A stretch of 22,866 nt of DNA from Chara braunii (taxonomy: Eukaryota > Streptophyta > Charophyceae > Charales > Characeae), in NCBI GenBank assembly GCA_003427395.1, contig BFEA01000647.1:597281-620146 (forward strand), written 5' to 3'. The position numbers and the translations under genes were made by a program. The notes beneath the pieces are model-generated. The model was not told the origin of the DNA. It was given only the letters and a program-made list of their open reading frames with translations, and did no database searches. Of this stretch, positions 10,911-20,794 are shown piece by piece; within the stretch, counting starts at the first letter, position 1, and every line of letters starts with the position of its first letter.

Positions 10911-13597
10911 ATGTGGGATCCTCGTCTTTCCCCCCCCCTCCCCCTCCCCCTCCCCCTCCCCCCCATTCTTCGCCATCCTTGTCGGATACAGAAAAACAAA
11001 GAATAAGAGGGATTTTGAGTTCGTGTTATATCGATGGTCTCCCCCCAGACACCTGGCTCCGGCTTCCAATCCAAATAGAGTGGAAGTTGGGGGGGATTAT
11101 GTTAGGGTCTCGATTGATCCGGAAGTTCTCAGAGTCCAAGTGGACTGGCTGAAGGCACACACGGTGACAATCCTGTTTGGAGACAAATCTACTTCTCTTC
11201 CGATAGACGTTAAGAAACGGTTTGTGCGTATTTATGAAGATGGATGGGCAGTTAATAGGCCGATGGGTATCCCTCCCCAGAGAGGACTGTTTCATAACGA
11301 GTGTCAGAATCTTGTCACGTACATATCTGCCTCGAGCCAAATTGCTTCGTTCATGTTACGGAAGGGTAAGGATAGGATAACACTTGACAACAGGACTTAC
11401 GAAGTCATCTTCCAAACGTGGGTGAATGACAATCAGATGCACGAATGGAGAGAGGCGATGCGTTTCCCTTTCTTTTGGATCAAGTGTCTGCAAGTCCCAG
11501 TTTCATCCCTCCCTTAACTGGTGGGAGCGGTAGAAGCCGCCTTTGGCCAAATTTTGAAAGCATATCCTGCTTTCAAAGACCCGTGCTCTCCGGAGATCTT
11601 CGATATCCGTTTCGACCTGGTCACATCGGCGCGCTTTCGGTATAAACCATACCTGACCATCGACATGGCAGAATTTGGATATGTGGATATTGAAGTGGCC
11701 AGCGTTGCCACCCCTTGGTGTACAGCATGTAGGAAGTTTTTTCATTTGCAGGGGATCGTGAGTGTGTTAAGAGCAAACGAAAAAATGTGGATCCTCGAAA
11801 GTCAAAGAATAAAGCTCCAGTTGAGGAAGAGGAAGACGGATCGGAGAAGGTGGCAAGTCCGTCTGGGGATCGAGAGGTGAAAGGGGAAAAAAAAGCATCC
11901 CCCCAAAAGAAGGGGTGGGACATAGTGGTCTGGAAGCCTTATCAATATCCAACTCATGAGCCCAGAGTGGATGGGGTGGGGAATCAGGAGGAGGTTCCAC
12001 TCCAGGATTTGGAAATGAAGGAACAGGTCACAGGGCATACGGAGGCCAACGTCGAGAAAGTGAGTGAAGGCCTTAGTGGAGGAGATGCGACCAAGACACA
12101 GGATACAGGGCTGAAGGAAGGAGTTATCGAAAAGGAGGTTGAAGGGGTAGATTCGGGGGAAGAACAGGAGGAGCTATATGAGAATGAAGAAACGGGTTTA
12201 ATTCGTTGTCACAATATTGGAAACATGACCTCTCCGCCTAACCCCTCCACGGAGTGGGCTAGCGAAGACAAAGAGAATCTTAATACAACGGCGATTTTTC
12301 TACTGGACGAGGAAGATCTAGAGGACTTGGTGGAAAAAGGAGAAGAGGCGAAAGAAGTAAAGGATGAGGCTCTGAGAGAACACTCTGATTACTTAGAGGA
12401 GATAGTGGATGAAGGCATGGAGGGAGTGGTGGGAACGGATTTGTGTGATCATGAATCGGAGGAAGACTTTCTCGGAGTCACGGGGAAGGAATTGGGTTGT
12501 GATCCTCTTGAAGTGGAAAAATATAGTATACTTATTATTTATGAGGAAAAGGTTTATACCCCGCCTCGATCCCCTGGCCGAGAAGAATCTACCTCATTGG
12601 ACGTCTTCAAGGTTTACTTCAATCATTCGTAAGAAGTCGGCAACCACAACTCTGCTGATGTTCGTGAAGCAAGAGAGGAGCAGTACCCCCCTCCACTTGG
12701 TCACTTTATTCCGAAGGAAAGCCACATGACCTCAACTACTCACGGTTTGCTACAGAAAGGAGGGAGGCTGTTATATGCAAATCTTACGGGAGGATCTCCT
12801 GCAAAGAAAACTAGAACGAATGATGATTGTGGTGTGGCTACTGCAGGGGAAGGGCAAAACTGTGTAATGACGGATCTCCCTCCATTGGACTTAGCAAAAA
12901 GTCGAAAGCGATCTCTGCTACATCAGTCTATGGGTAAACAGTTGTCGTTTGCAGGGCCAATGAAGACTTTATCAAAAAAAAATAAAGTAATAGGCCTGGC
13001 AAAAAATTTCCTTGCGCCGCTTATATGTTCTGACAGTCCTCTTGGAACACTGAATCTCACCAAAACGAGTCGGATGACAGATTGGAAATTCCGACAATCC
13101 AGGTCACTTCCCCTCCTACAGAGTAGGAAACACTCGAACTGACAAAGTGGCACGTTTTGAATCACACCGGTTTTGTTGCACTTCTTTCCACTATGAAGCT
13201 CAGTCGCTATCTGTCACTAAAAAAAGATGCCCCATCGATAATTTGTTATTTTGTTTTCTTGGGTATCAAAATTATTAATGACTCCTTTGACAAATGGAGC
13301 GAACTTCGGGTTCATTGGTTTCCTCTGCAAAATTTCTTGTCTGAACGATTGGAGGCAATCTCAACTCTGCAACTCCCGATGGAACGGTCGGGTCAATTGG
13401 TAGCGGAGTGGATTAAACATGTGGGACTCAAGTCCCGATTGTCACGAGACTAGGTGACTAAAATACTGCTTTCTGTAAAAAAATTGGGAATCAGTCTCAA
13501 TAGGGATTTTGCTTCTGGGGGTCAGGGGACTGACAAACACACTGTGTGCCGAATCCAACATGATGGCGGGAAGAAGCCTGATGGTTCTTCCGTCTAA
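10911..13597 (+). pseudogene. LINE ORF1 (gag-like nucleic-acid-binding protein), disrupted
   Basis: ORF1 of LINEs encodes the RNA-binding protein of the retrotransposition particle. The reading is recoverable only by changing frame. Frame 2 runs to a G7 run at 11089-11095, where one missing G would restore continuity. Frame 1 then runs on with an in-frame TAA at 11515. Near 11746-11755 it passes to frame 0, with TAA at 12630. Near 13045 it passes to frame 2 again, with TAG at 13124 and 13451, ending TAA at 13595-13597. The block 11120-11700 resembles plant LINE gag (DUF4283-like: WLKAHTVTILFGDK, later FFWIKCLQVPV). WCTACRKFFH (CX2CX4H) is followed by a Cys at 11763 across the frameshift, completing a probable CCHC knuckle. 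The following 280 residues are very acidic (many EE, DE), like a low-complexity linker. The start is uncertain: ATG 10911 is in another frame from the best N-terminal reading. The family name is inferred from pattern, not from a search. Confidence 0.7.
10930..10964 (+). repeat. Polypyrimidine (CCCCCT)n tract in the LINE leader
   Basis: C-runs separated by single T residues over about 35 bp, at or just after the probable ORF1 start. Such tracts change length easily, so frame and start codon assignment around it are unreliable. Confidence 0.8.
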
Positions 13598-16500
13598 GCT
13601 AAGATTTGCTTCTTTGAATATTCGAGGCTTAGGCGATACCAGTAATCGTTTTAAGAGATCCCGCCTTCGGGAATGGGTTCATAAAGCCAATGTGCAAATC
13701 TTGGGTTTACAGGAAACCAAGCTTGACAATGAGAAGTTGAGCAGGGCATTGGCCTTATGGGACGACCCTCAAGTTTGGTCCCCTTCGGAGGGTACGAAGG
13801 GTGGGGTGGCCGTTTTGATTGTTAAAGACCTTAATGTTACAATGTTGGATTCGTACGCAGATGTCAGTGGAAGAATGGCATGGATCAAGTTTTTGATTGG
13901 GGAAGAGGAGTGGGCAGCAATGTCGGTGTATGCCCCTGTAGACTTCAATTAGAGGGTAGATTTTTTATCTAATTTGCCTATGTTTATCCCCGATACTGAG
14001 AATCTGGTTTTATAAGGTGATTGGAACACAGTCTTAGTGCCAGGCTTGGATTCTCTTTCAAACAGGCCAACAAGGGCAGACTCAGACATGCTAAGATGTT
14101 TTATGGAGTCACAAGCTCTGAATGATGTTTACAGAATATTGAACCCCGATTCAAATGGATACACTTGGTACGGCCCTCGTCCGTCCCCTAATAAGGAAGG
14201 CCCGAGATACCGGCTAGATGCTATCCTGGCTTGGGGCACCCCTTGGGATAGAGCCTGCTGGTGCGAGTTGGATAGTGTTCATTTATCGGACCACTATCCG
14301 GTCCTTATGGATGTGGTCTCTGAGGACATAATGAAGAAAGAGGCGCCACCTTTTAGGCTTAATACTAACATGCTGAAAGATAAAGGCATCAAGTCTTGGA
14401 TCACGGATCAAATGAATGCTTGGGATAAATCTAAGGACCTCTTTCAAGATCTGTTGGATTGGGCTGAAGTGGGCATAAACATTATCCGGGTAGCACTAAG
14501 CAATTTTTCCAGGATGAAAGTTGCATCGCGGAAATGGAAGGAGCAGCAGTTACTGAAGAGGATCCAAGAAGCAGAATCTAAGATGGGGGGTTACCCATTT
14601 TCTGAATACTATTGGTCTGAGCAACGGCGACTAGCTATTTTGGAACTAGAGAAAGTAGAGAATCAAAAGCAATCAGAGTGGCTTGAATGGCTGAATCTAC
14701 GGGGTATTATTGGTTACGATCGTATGACCAAACTGTCTTTTCGGTCATTAGTGTTGAGGCAATCAAAGTCTCTCATCAGGGAATTGACACACCCTTTCAA
14801 CACTAGCTTTGATACTTCCTCTGACTTGGACACGATGTGTTCCTATGTGCATGCCTACTTTAGTGATATAGTATCCACTCGGAGACCGTTTGAGCCCCCG
14901 GACCTAGACTTGTCCACTTATAGTACGTTTTGGAATAAATCTAGGACTAGACTCTCTCATACGATGATGTTAGCTCTGGAGGAACCATTTACTCTGGATG
15001 AACTAACCAGGGCAACCAGGCAGATGGCCAAGGGGAAATGCCCCGGCCTTGACGGTTTACCAGTTGAACTTTTTGTGGAATGCTGGGACGTTTGCGGTCC
15101 CTTTCTTGGCGAAATTTACAATGAAGTAAGAAACAGAGGTCTTTTTCCTAAAAGTTTCCTCAAAGGCTGCATTTCACTACAGTAACTCTATAAAAAGGGT
15201 AGTAAAGCTGAAGTACGCAACTACAGACCCATTTCGTTGTTGAACGTCATTTATAAAATTTTTGCGAAAGTCCAAGCTAGTCGTCTGGCAGAATTCTTGC
15301 CCGACATAGTAGGGCCTGAGCAAGGAGCTTTCGTGAAGGGCCGATCTATATTTGACAACATTATGGCGTCACTTCAAGCTTTGGAAATTATTGCGGCAGA
15401 GAAGAGAAATATTGTTGTTCTCCTTTTGGATATGGAAAAGGCCTAAGATAAAGTGGGTTGACCTTTTGTTTTCACGTCCCTCAAAGTAATGGGATTTGGT
15501 CCCATCTTTCTGAAATACATTAAGGCCATGTACATAGGCGCATCCTCAGTGGTGTCTGTTAATGGTAAGCTGTCTAAGGAATTTTGCCTCACGCGTTCTT
15601 TGCGCCAGGGTTGTCCCCTGGCTCCATTATTATTTGTTATTCAATTAGAAATATTGTTGGATAATATTAGACATAACCCAGACATTAAAGGTCTGGATCT
15701 CCCCCCATCTATTCAGTGGAAAGGGGGGGCAATTGATGACGACCTCACTGTAGCTTGTGAGAATTCTTTAGAGTCAATGGGTCAGCTTAGAGTAGTATTG
15801 GAGGATTACTGTGTGTTATCGAAAGCATCGATAAAGTGGGAGAAGTCGGCTTATTTATTTCCCCCCCCATACAGTATCTGTGTGGACTGGGGTCTAAAAG
15901 GGGTTAAGGCGGATGACTCAGAACGGATGTTAGGGGTTCTTGTATCAGTGACAAACACGGCTCCCCAACAAGATAGAACTCTTCAGGAGAAGGTATGCTC
16001 AAGAATATGGGGATGGGCCCGAAATTACAAATTGTCAGTATTTGGAAGAGCTTTAGTAGTAACTTAGTACTCTCGTCAGCGGCCCTGTCGATTCTTTGGT
16101 TTCCTCTGGCAGTTCATGCGTTGAGGGGTAAAGCTTACTCCGCCATCAAGCAGGCAGCGGCCTGATACTTGTGGAAACCAGCGTATTCAGAACACCAGGG
16201 TTTTATTGTCAAAGCTACCTGGGATCTAATATGTTGCCCGAGGAAAGAAGGGGGTCTGGGCCTTTTAGATCCAAAAGACCAAAACTGTGCATTGCTTAGC
16301 AAATGGGTGATTAAAGCCTGCCTTGGATATGAACAGAAACAGTGGAAGTTGTTGGCAGAATACATTCTGAGGAAGGAGCTAGTTTTGGAGGATCATGTCA
16401 ACATTTGGTCATGCTTGTTGGCATCTAATTTACCTACAAGGAAAGTGAAGTCCAGAGTATGGGCGGGAATTTTGTCAGCCTGGAACAGGCTAAAGCCAGT

Positions 16501-17827
16501 GCAGCTGCGTAACCCTGTTACTAAACTAGAGTTAATGAATCAAGGATTGTTTGATAATGCCGTGACCAGACATCCGTCTAGTTATCCGCTGGATACCTGC
16601 ATGAAAGCAGACAGTTTCGGCCGTTCTTGGCTAGACAAAGGAGTTTACTTAATTAAGCATATTTGGGATGATCGAAACCAAAACAGACTATCGCAGGCAG
16701 ATCTTCGACGGAAATTACCCAGATTACACAAGGTGGAAGAAAATTATGTTAAGGTGATGGAGGTTATTCCCCCTCAGTGGAAATCTCTGATTAATAACTC
16801 CTCTGAATACTGTATGGGCTCGTGGCTATCTCACCCCACAGACTCCAGTAGAATGATTAAGGTTCTGGGTCCAGATTTGACACAAGGTATTAAAGTGGAA
16901 GAGTGGAGAAGAGGTAGAAGGACTGCATTGGGTTATGAGTTGACCAAGGAGGAGGAATCCTCCATACCTTCTACTAGTGACTTATTGGAGGTACGAGTTT
17001 TGGAGAAGCATGGCCCGAACAATAAAAAATGTATCTTGCTAAAGGGCTTGGCTCAGGATTTCCCGGTTGATCCTACTCTATATGGGTGGAAAGACAGTCA
17101 GGGTGTTAACACCCCGATTATCTTATACTCCACAAAATTGGGCACCTCGAAATTGAGAATGGCACATGCACAACCACAGAAAGTAGCAGTTCGCATTTTT
17201 AAGAAGACCTTTGGAGAAGTTAAAATGCCACCGTATTTTAGTTCAATATGAAGAACACTAAGAACTATCCCCTCACAGAAGCAGGCTAGTCTGATGTGGG
17301 CACAGTCAATGGGTCTTACAACGTTTTCGCTCTGGCTGAGTAAAAGAGGGATGGAGGTAGACTTGACTTGCAAACGGTGTAATTGATCATGAGAATCTGC
17401 AAACCATCTGTGGTTATTTTGTCCTTACTCAGATGAACTATGGAGGTGGTGGAAGCTCCAATAGGACGATGTTGTGGGCCTCAAATGGAAATGGACAGAG
17501 GGTTGGATACTGTCGGCCACTCCACCAAATGGGGCAAAGTTGAGCTCTGACTGGGGCTATGTTGCCCTGGTTTGCCGTGGTATAATTTTCAAAGTTATTT
17601 GGAAAGCGAGGAACGAGGCAGTTTTCAGGAATCAAGCAATTCACTTCCACCAACAGAGATCAATGGTTAAGCAAGCTCTGAGATTGGCGGTCCTAGCAGA
17701 CTGGCAAAGATCAACTAGGAGGTCTGGCAGAGGTCTCCGTTGGTTTCGTAAAGTTTGGACCAGGGACAACTTCCTGGCTGCAGTAACTGAAGAAGGTAAG
17801 CTTGAGATAGCCAGGTGGTTGGATTGA
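13560..17827 (+). pseudogene. LINE ORF2 (endonuclease-reverse transcriptase), disrupted
   Basis: This is the enzyme that nicks target DNA and copies LINE RNA into the nick. The start ATG 13560 overlaps the last 38 bases of ORF1. Endonuclease (codons about 10-257): SLNIRGLG, LQETKLD (Glu codon 13713), GDWN (14016-14027), RLDAILAW and SDHYPV (Asp/His at 14289/14292). Reverse transcriptase (about 479-835): KGKCPGLDGLP, NYRPISLLN, LLLDMEKA (catalytic Asp codon 15429), RQGCPLAP (15603), and AIDDDLTV (15732-15755) where FADD would be expected, so the Asp pair is kept but F and A are changed. Zinc ribbon: CKRC (17369, 17378), then His 17405 and Cys 17420. Lesions: stops at 13950, 14013, 15183, 15444 (Tyr of AYD), 15459 (Trp), 16163, 17249, 17384, 17390 and 17462; a one-base frameshift near 16060 moves frame 0 to frame 2. 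Most stops differ by one base from a sense codon. Full length would be about 1420 residues. Confidence 0.9.
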
Positions 17828-18255
17828 AAAATATCCTCCTCCTTTGCTGGGTAGGCTCTTCCTCGAGCTTCAGGATTCCTCCTTCTCATTGGAAAGATAC
17901 TACAGTTGGATATGGAACGTTGTACTCGGTCTCTAGCACTGTCAGGACAGGGCTACAGGCAGTTAGCTAATCACATAAGAATCTCTGTGAATAAGAAGTG
18001 TTGAAGATGACTAGCTCCCTTTTTGGTGCTTCATGGTTTAATTTTGGGAAGGTATTATTTTCTTTATATGGGACGCTGGACCCGGTTTCCATCTGTTTTA
18101 GGATCAGGTTTTGCAAGCAAGTGCTGGAGATAGGAAGTTCATGGTAAGCTAAACTGGTTGAGGCTGCCAGAACAACTCCGGATCGAATTATGAGGTCCCC
18201 GACCTCGATTCCATATATTTTTGAAATACATTGAAATCTTTCCTAAAATAAAAAA

Positions 18256-18287
<32 letters not shown>
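17828..18287 (+). other. LINE 3' UTR and TAAA-repeat tail
   Basis: Non-coding DNA from the ORF2 stop to an A-rich tail. The tail begins with A-rich text at about 18244 and becomes a run of TAAA units at 18258-18286. At 18066-18090 the UTR carries a 25-bp block containing GGGACGCTGGACCC that recurs with one mismatch in the second LINE (19598-19622). A conserved 3' UTR block is what the LINE reverse transcriptase often needs to recognise its template. That function is inference here. Confidence 0.8.
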
Positions 18288-18288
<1 letters not shown>

Positions 18289-18305
18289 AAAGTTGTTAAA
18301 AGTAA

Positions 18306-19424
18306 GGTTGGTCGATTCTGAGGACATAGGAAACAGAGTGGCAGTTAGGATCTTGGTGGAAGAAAGGGACTGACAATGGCCACATCTATAGAGTGGAATC
18401 CAGAGAGAATCCACAGAAACCTGTGTTCTCAGTCTGGATTCCGGAGAAAGATCACCTCAAAAAACAAGCAGGGGACGTTCCATTCCAGGCGAACCATACT
18501 TGGTCAGAGGTGGGCGTTGTGGAACGCAATGTTAATTACATCAAGAGATTCTCCCTGCTTATGGGAGGTACTCCCCAGGCTTCCTGGAAGGTGGATGTGC
18601 GTAGAACAGGGTGGGTCATAGCGAATCAGACCGCCTCCTCTCAAAGAGTCCTGATCACCGACTACACTTCGAAGATGGGGTACGCCATCAGATCCAAGGC
18701 GTCCACTCTGCAGGCCAGTGTCTGGAACAACTGGAGGAAGAAGGACGAGGTCTTCACATGGCCCTCCTTCGGCAATACATGGGTCTGCCTATTTATATCA
18801 ATAATACTCAACATAATGGAAGTCAAGGTGGCCGGACTCCAATGGCAGCATCTGCACTATTGAGTTCCCACAGCGGATTGGTGCATCAACAGAGGCATGG
18901 AAATCTCCCCACACTGCGATGTATGTCCGCACGAGGCACTGGAGGATTTCAACCTCTTATGGTGGGAGTGCATTGTCGCGAGGGGTTTTTGGGACTGGAT
19001 CAGTAGCATGTGTTTTTTTGCATATGGCCCCGGAACTGTTTGGACTAAGGAGTTCATCATGATGGGTAACAGCAATCAGGACAAGATATCGCTGCTGGCA
19101 AACAAGTTTAGAGCTTTAGGCTTCTGGATTCTGTGGCTGGCAAGAAGAGACAGGCGTTTTAAGTCTAAAGTCTGGTCTCCAGCTGCCATTAGGAATAAAT
19201 TCAAGTTCGCTATCCNTANTCTTATNTTGGCAGAATGGAGAAAACTTCAAGCCTCGAAAGATCCACNAATGACAGATATAGCTAGAGGGAAAATGTTAGA
19301 TAGATGGAGCTCACCATTTAAATGGGCTTCTTTCTCGGAACGAGGGAACCTGGTAATTTCCAGGCACCTTTGGGACGAGGTGGCTGAACCCACCCAGGTA
19401 TTGGAAGATTTAGAAGAGTACTAG
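18306..19424 (+). pseudogene. LINE ORF2 C-terminal fragment with degenerate zinc ribbon
   Basis: One frame (frame 0) stays readable across the fragment, with an in-frame TAG near 18330 and TGA at 18861-18863, and ends TAG at 19422-19424. It corresponds to the region after the reverse transcriptase in the first LINE. The zinc-ribbon equivalent is HCDVC (Cys codons 18915 and 18924) followed by NLLWWEC. The His found in the first LINE (NHLWLFC) is replaced by Leu here. Downstream the Trp-rich tail (ALGFWILWLARRD) matches VIWKARNEA of the first LINE in position. Ambiguous bases at 19216, 19219, 19226 and 19267 make single residues unknown. A host gene is unlikely because the fragment lies between two LINE tails. 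Confidence 0.75.
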
Positions 19425-19450
19425 AACTCCTCTTATCTCAACTCAAATCC

Positions 19451-19561
19451 CAGAAGAGGCTAGCTATGGTTTTTCCTTCTGGTAGTCTCATGGACTGAGA
19501 GGTCCNCAGAAGAGGCTAGCTATGGTTTTTCCTTCTGGTAGTCTCATGGACTGAGAGGTCC
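19451..19561. repeat. 55-bp exact duplication separated by one N
   Basis: The bases 19451-19505 (starting CAGAAGAGGCTAGCTATGG, ending GAGAGGTCC) are repeated exactly at 19507-19561, with a single N at 19506 between them. An exact duplication with a one-base gap in the middle is what remains when a scaffolder places two overlapping contigs side by side without merging them. It falls inside the 3' UTR of the second LINE. Confidence 0.9.
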
Positions 19562-19658
19562 CTACAGGATAACAGTTTGTAATGTTGAGTCTGTGTAATA
19601 TGGGACGCTGGACCCGTTTTCCAGCAGGTGCAGCTCCCCATGGAGTTAATGTTTGTTC

Positions 19659-19685
19659 AAAAAAAAAAAAAAAAAAAAAAAAAAA
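19659..19685 (+). repeat. Poly(A) tail of the second LINE (A27)
   Basis: A pure run of 27 A residues directly after the LINE 3' UTR. It fixes the orientation and 3' end of the element. Confidence 0.9.
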
Positions 19686-19924
19686 GGTCCCACCCAGGGC
19701 CACTCGGACCTGAGGGGGGGCACAGGGATTGGTCCTGTTGGCATGGTCCCTGATGCTACCGGCTGTCCCCTAGCCGGCATCGCCAACCTGCAGGTCGGGA
19801 GCAGCCCCTGGATATTCTCTCGTGAACACGGTTCTGGCTGCTTCGGGGTTCCCCGTATGCCTACAATTAGGAGTAGTGGTAGGTAGGTAGTGTGAGGTGA
19901 AATTGAGAGAAGAATATAGCTGCT

Positions 19925-19926
<2 letters not shown>
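19686..19926. repeat. GC-rich module between A27 and T28, present twice in the window
   Basis: A 241-bp GC-rich segment beginning GGTCCCACCCAGGGCC. Its first 90 bases occur again exactly at 22777-22866, after the adapter. It contains no convincing open frame. It lies between the poly(A) of the second LINE and a T28 run, so it is either pre-existing flanking DNA into which both neighbours inserted, or a repeat in its own right. The second copy cannot count as independent evidence because of the adapter next to it. Confidence 0.6.

Positions 19927-19954
<28 letters not shown>
19927..19954. repeat. Poly(T) tract (T28)
   Basis: 28 consecutive T residues. Read on the minus strand this is a poly(A) tail, so a retro-inserted sequence in minus orientation may lie to its right (from 19955 on). 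I could not recognise such an element. The minus strand there has a 115-codon open frame (20352-20005) without recognisable domains. Confidence 0.7.
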
Positions 19955-19958
<4 letters not shown>

Positions 19959-20198
19959 GGAAAGCTCTGCTCATTCGATTACGCACGCCAAAGGAGAGGC
20001 CGCCTCAACAGTTCGGCCAGCGCCACTCCCCGTTGGTCAATCCGTTCATCTTACCATCATTTTGGTCTTCCTCCCTTTTTTTGGGACTGACAACAATATT
20101 TCCTGGCCTTTTTTCCCTTTCGGCAAACCAGAGCGAATTAATTGGCGAACTAAGGGGCGCAATAGTCACATGGGCTCGCTCCGCTGCACAACACTCCA

Positions 20199-20288
20199 CA
20201 TGAATCTGGACGCCTCCCGGTGCAAATGCATTTGGACGAGTCCAATGTTTTGGATTGTCCAGGGTCCAGAAAAGCGTCCAGATGCATG
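20199..20288. repeat. Foldback locus 1 (TGAATCTGGACG family)
   Basis: Inverted arms CATGAATCTGGACGC (20199-20213) and GCGTCCAGATGCATG (20274-20288) match at 14 of 15 positions around a loop of 60 bp. The loop itself contains TGGACGAGTCCA, a further small palindrome. The arm core is shared with three other loci to the right. Confidence 0.7.
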
Positions 20289-20372
20289 TAGAGCGCTGCA
20301 GTGGCTCGTCACAAACACACGCCACGCCATATTGGCGAGGTCCCAGTAGCAAATAGCATTGGATAAAGATCC

Positions 20373-20458
20373 TGAATCTGGACGTGTTTTACGAACAAAT
20401 GCAGAAAAGCAGTTGAATCTCGATTTTCTCCACTTTTCCACTTACACGTCCAGATTCA
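20373..20458. repeat. Foldback locus 2 (TGAATCTGGACG family)
   Basis: Perfect 15-bp inverted arms: TGAATCTGGACGTGT (20373-20387) and ACACGTCCAGATTCA (20444-20458). The 56-bp loop is unrelated to the loops of the other loci. Confidence 0.75.
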
Positions 20459-20502
20459 CGCTCTCAACCCATTCCTCTTTGCTTGTGGTTGTGGGACCTA
20501 AA

Positions 20503-20607
20503 CCGTCTTCCCCCGAACACAACGCACCCACATTTTTAGTTTATCGGGCCGGAAACATCTCTTGAATCCGTTCATTTTCAGGGTGCGTTATGTTCGGGGG
20601 AAGATGG
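20503..20607. repeat. Foldback locus A (ACCGTCTTC family)
   Basis: 27-bp inverted arms at 20503-20529 (starting CCGTCTTCCCCCGAACAC) and 20581-20607 with two mismatches, around a 51-bp loop. The outer arm sequence is shared with foldback locus B to the right. Confidence 0.75.
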
Positions 20608-20724
20608 TAGTTCCAGGGCCCACTACCGTAGCCCCATAGCTCACTTTCCCCTGCTCCTTGCTTGTGGGACCTAAAAGGTAGTTCCAGGGCCCACTACCGT
20701 AGCCCCATAGCTCACTTTCCCCTG
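20606..20724. repeat. 48-bp direct repeat, period 71 bp
   Basis: 20606-20653 and 20677-20724 are identical over 48 bp (starting GGTAGTTCCAGGGCCC, ending TTTCCCCTG). The 23-bp spacer contains TTGTGGGACCTAAA, which also occurs near 20487-20502 just before foldback locus A. A local tandem duplication with this phrase as part of the unit is likely. An assembly duplication is possible but no N marks it. Confidence 0.8.
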
Positions 20725-20794
20725 AAGAGCTCTGACCCCAACGCACGCGAGGAACCCTACGGCTACCTACAGATCGCTGTCGCCACAAAAACGC

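Larger units (their letters stand above)
10800..18287 (+). mobile_element. Near full-length inactive LINE (non-LTR retrotransposon)
   Basis: About 7.5 kb on the + strand in canonical LINE order: C-rich leader, ORF1 with a gag-like region and CX2CX4H knuckle, overlapping ORF2 with APE endonuclease, reverse transcriptase and C-terminal zinc ribbon, 3' UTR, then an A-rich tail of TAAA repeats. No LTRs are present. Both ORFs contain several stops and frameshifts, so it cannot produce full proteins. The exact 5' end is uncertain. GGTCGATT occurs at 10790-10797 and again at 18310-18317, which might be a remnant of a target-site duplication but does not touch the tail directly. The organisation matches plant LINE families of the L1/RTE-like broad group. 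I do not assign a clade. Confidence 0.9.
18288..19685 (+). mobile_element. Second LINE, 5'-truncated, ending in A27
   Basis: Only the last 1.4 kb of a LINE is present: the C-terminal part of ORF2, a 3' UTR with the shared block at 19598-19622, and an uninterrupted A27 (19659-19685). Truncation at the 5' end is the usual outcome of target-primed reverse transcription. Its coding part aligns with the first LINE by eye (GSW with a following Asp; RGME before the zinc ribbon; LADW against LAEW) but is clearly diverged, so this is a related family and not a segmental duplicate. It abuts the TAAA tail of the first LINE, so insertion into that tail is likely. Four ambiguous bases lie in the coding part and one in the UTR. 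No clear target-site duplication was found. Confidence 0.85.

Noticed and set aside
10790-18317. GGTCGATT at 10790 and 18310 as the LINE target-site duplication
   Set aside because: Only 8 bp, and the right copy lies about 23 bp beyond the tail, so chance is likely.
18611-19006. 131-codon + strand frame overlapping the second LINE
   Set aside because: It is a shadow of the LINE ORF2 frame, which matches the first LINE in motif order and includes the zinc-ribbon Cys pair.
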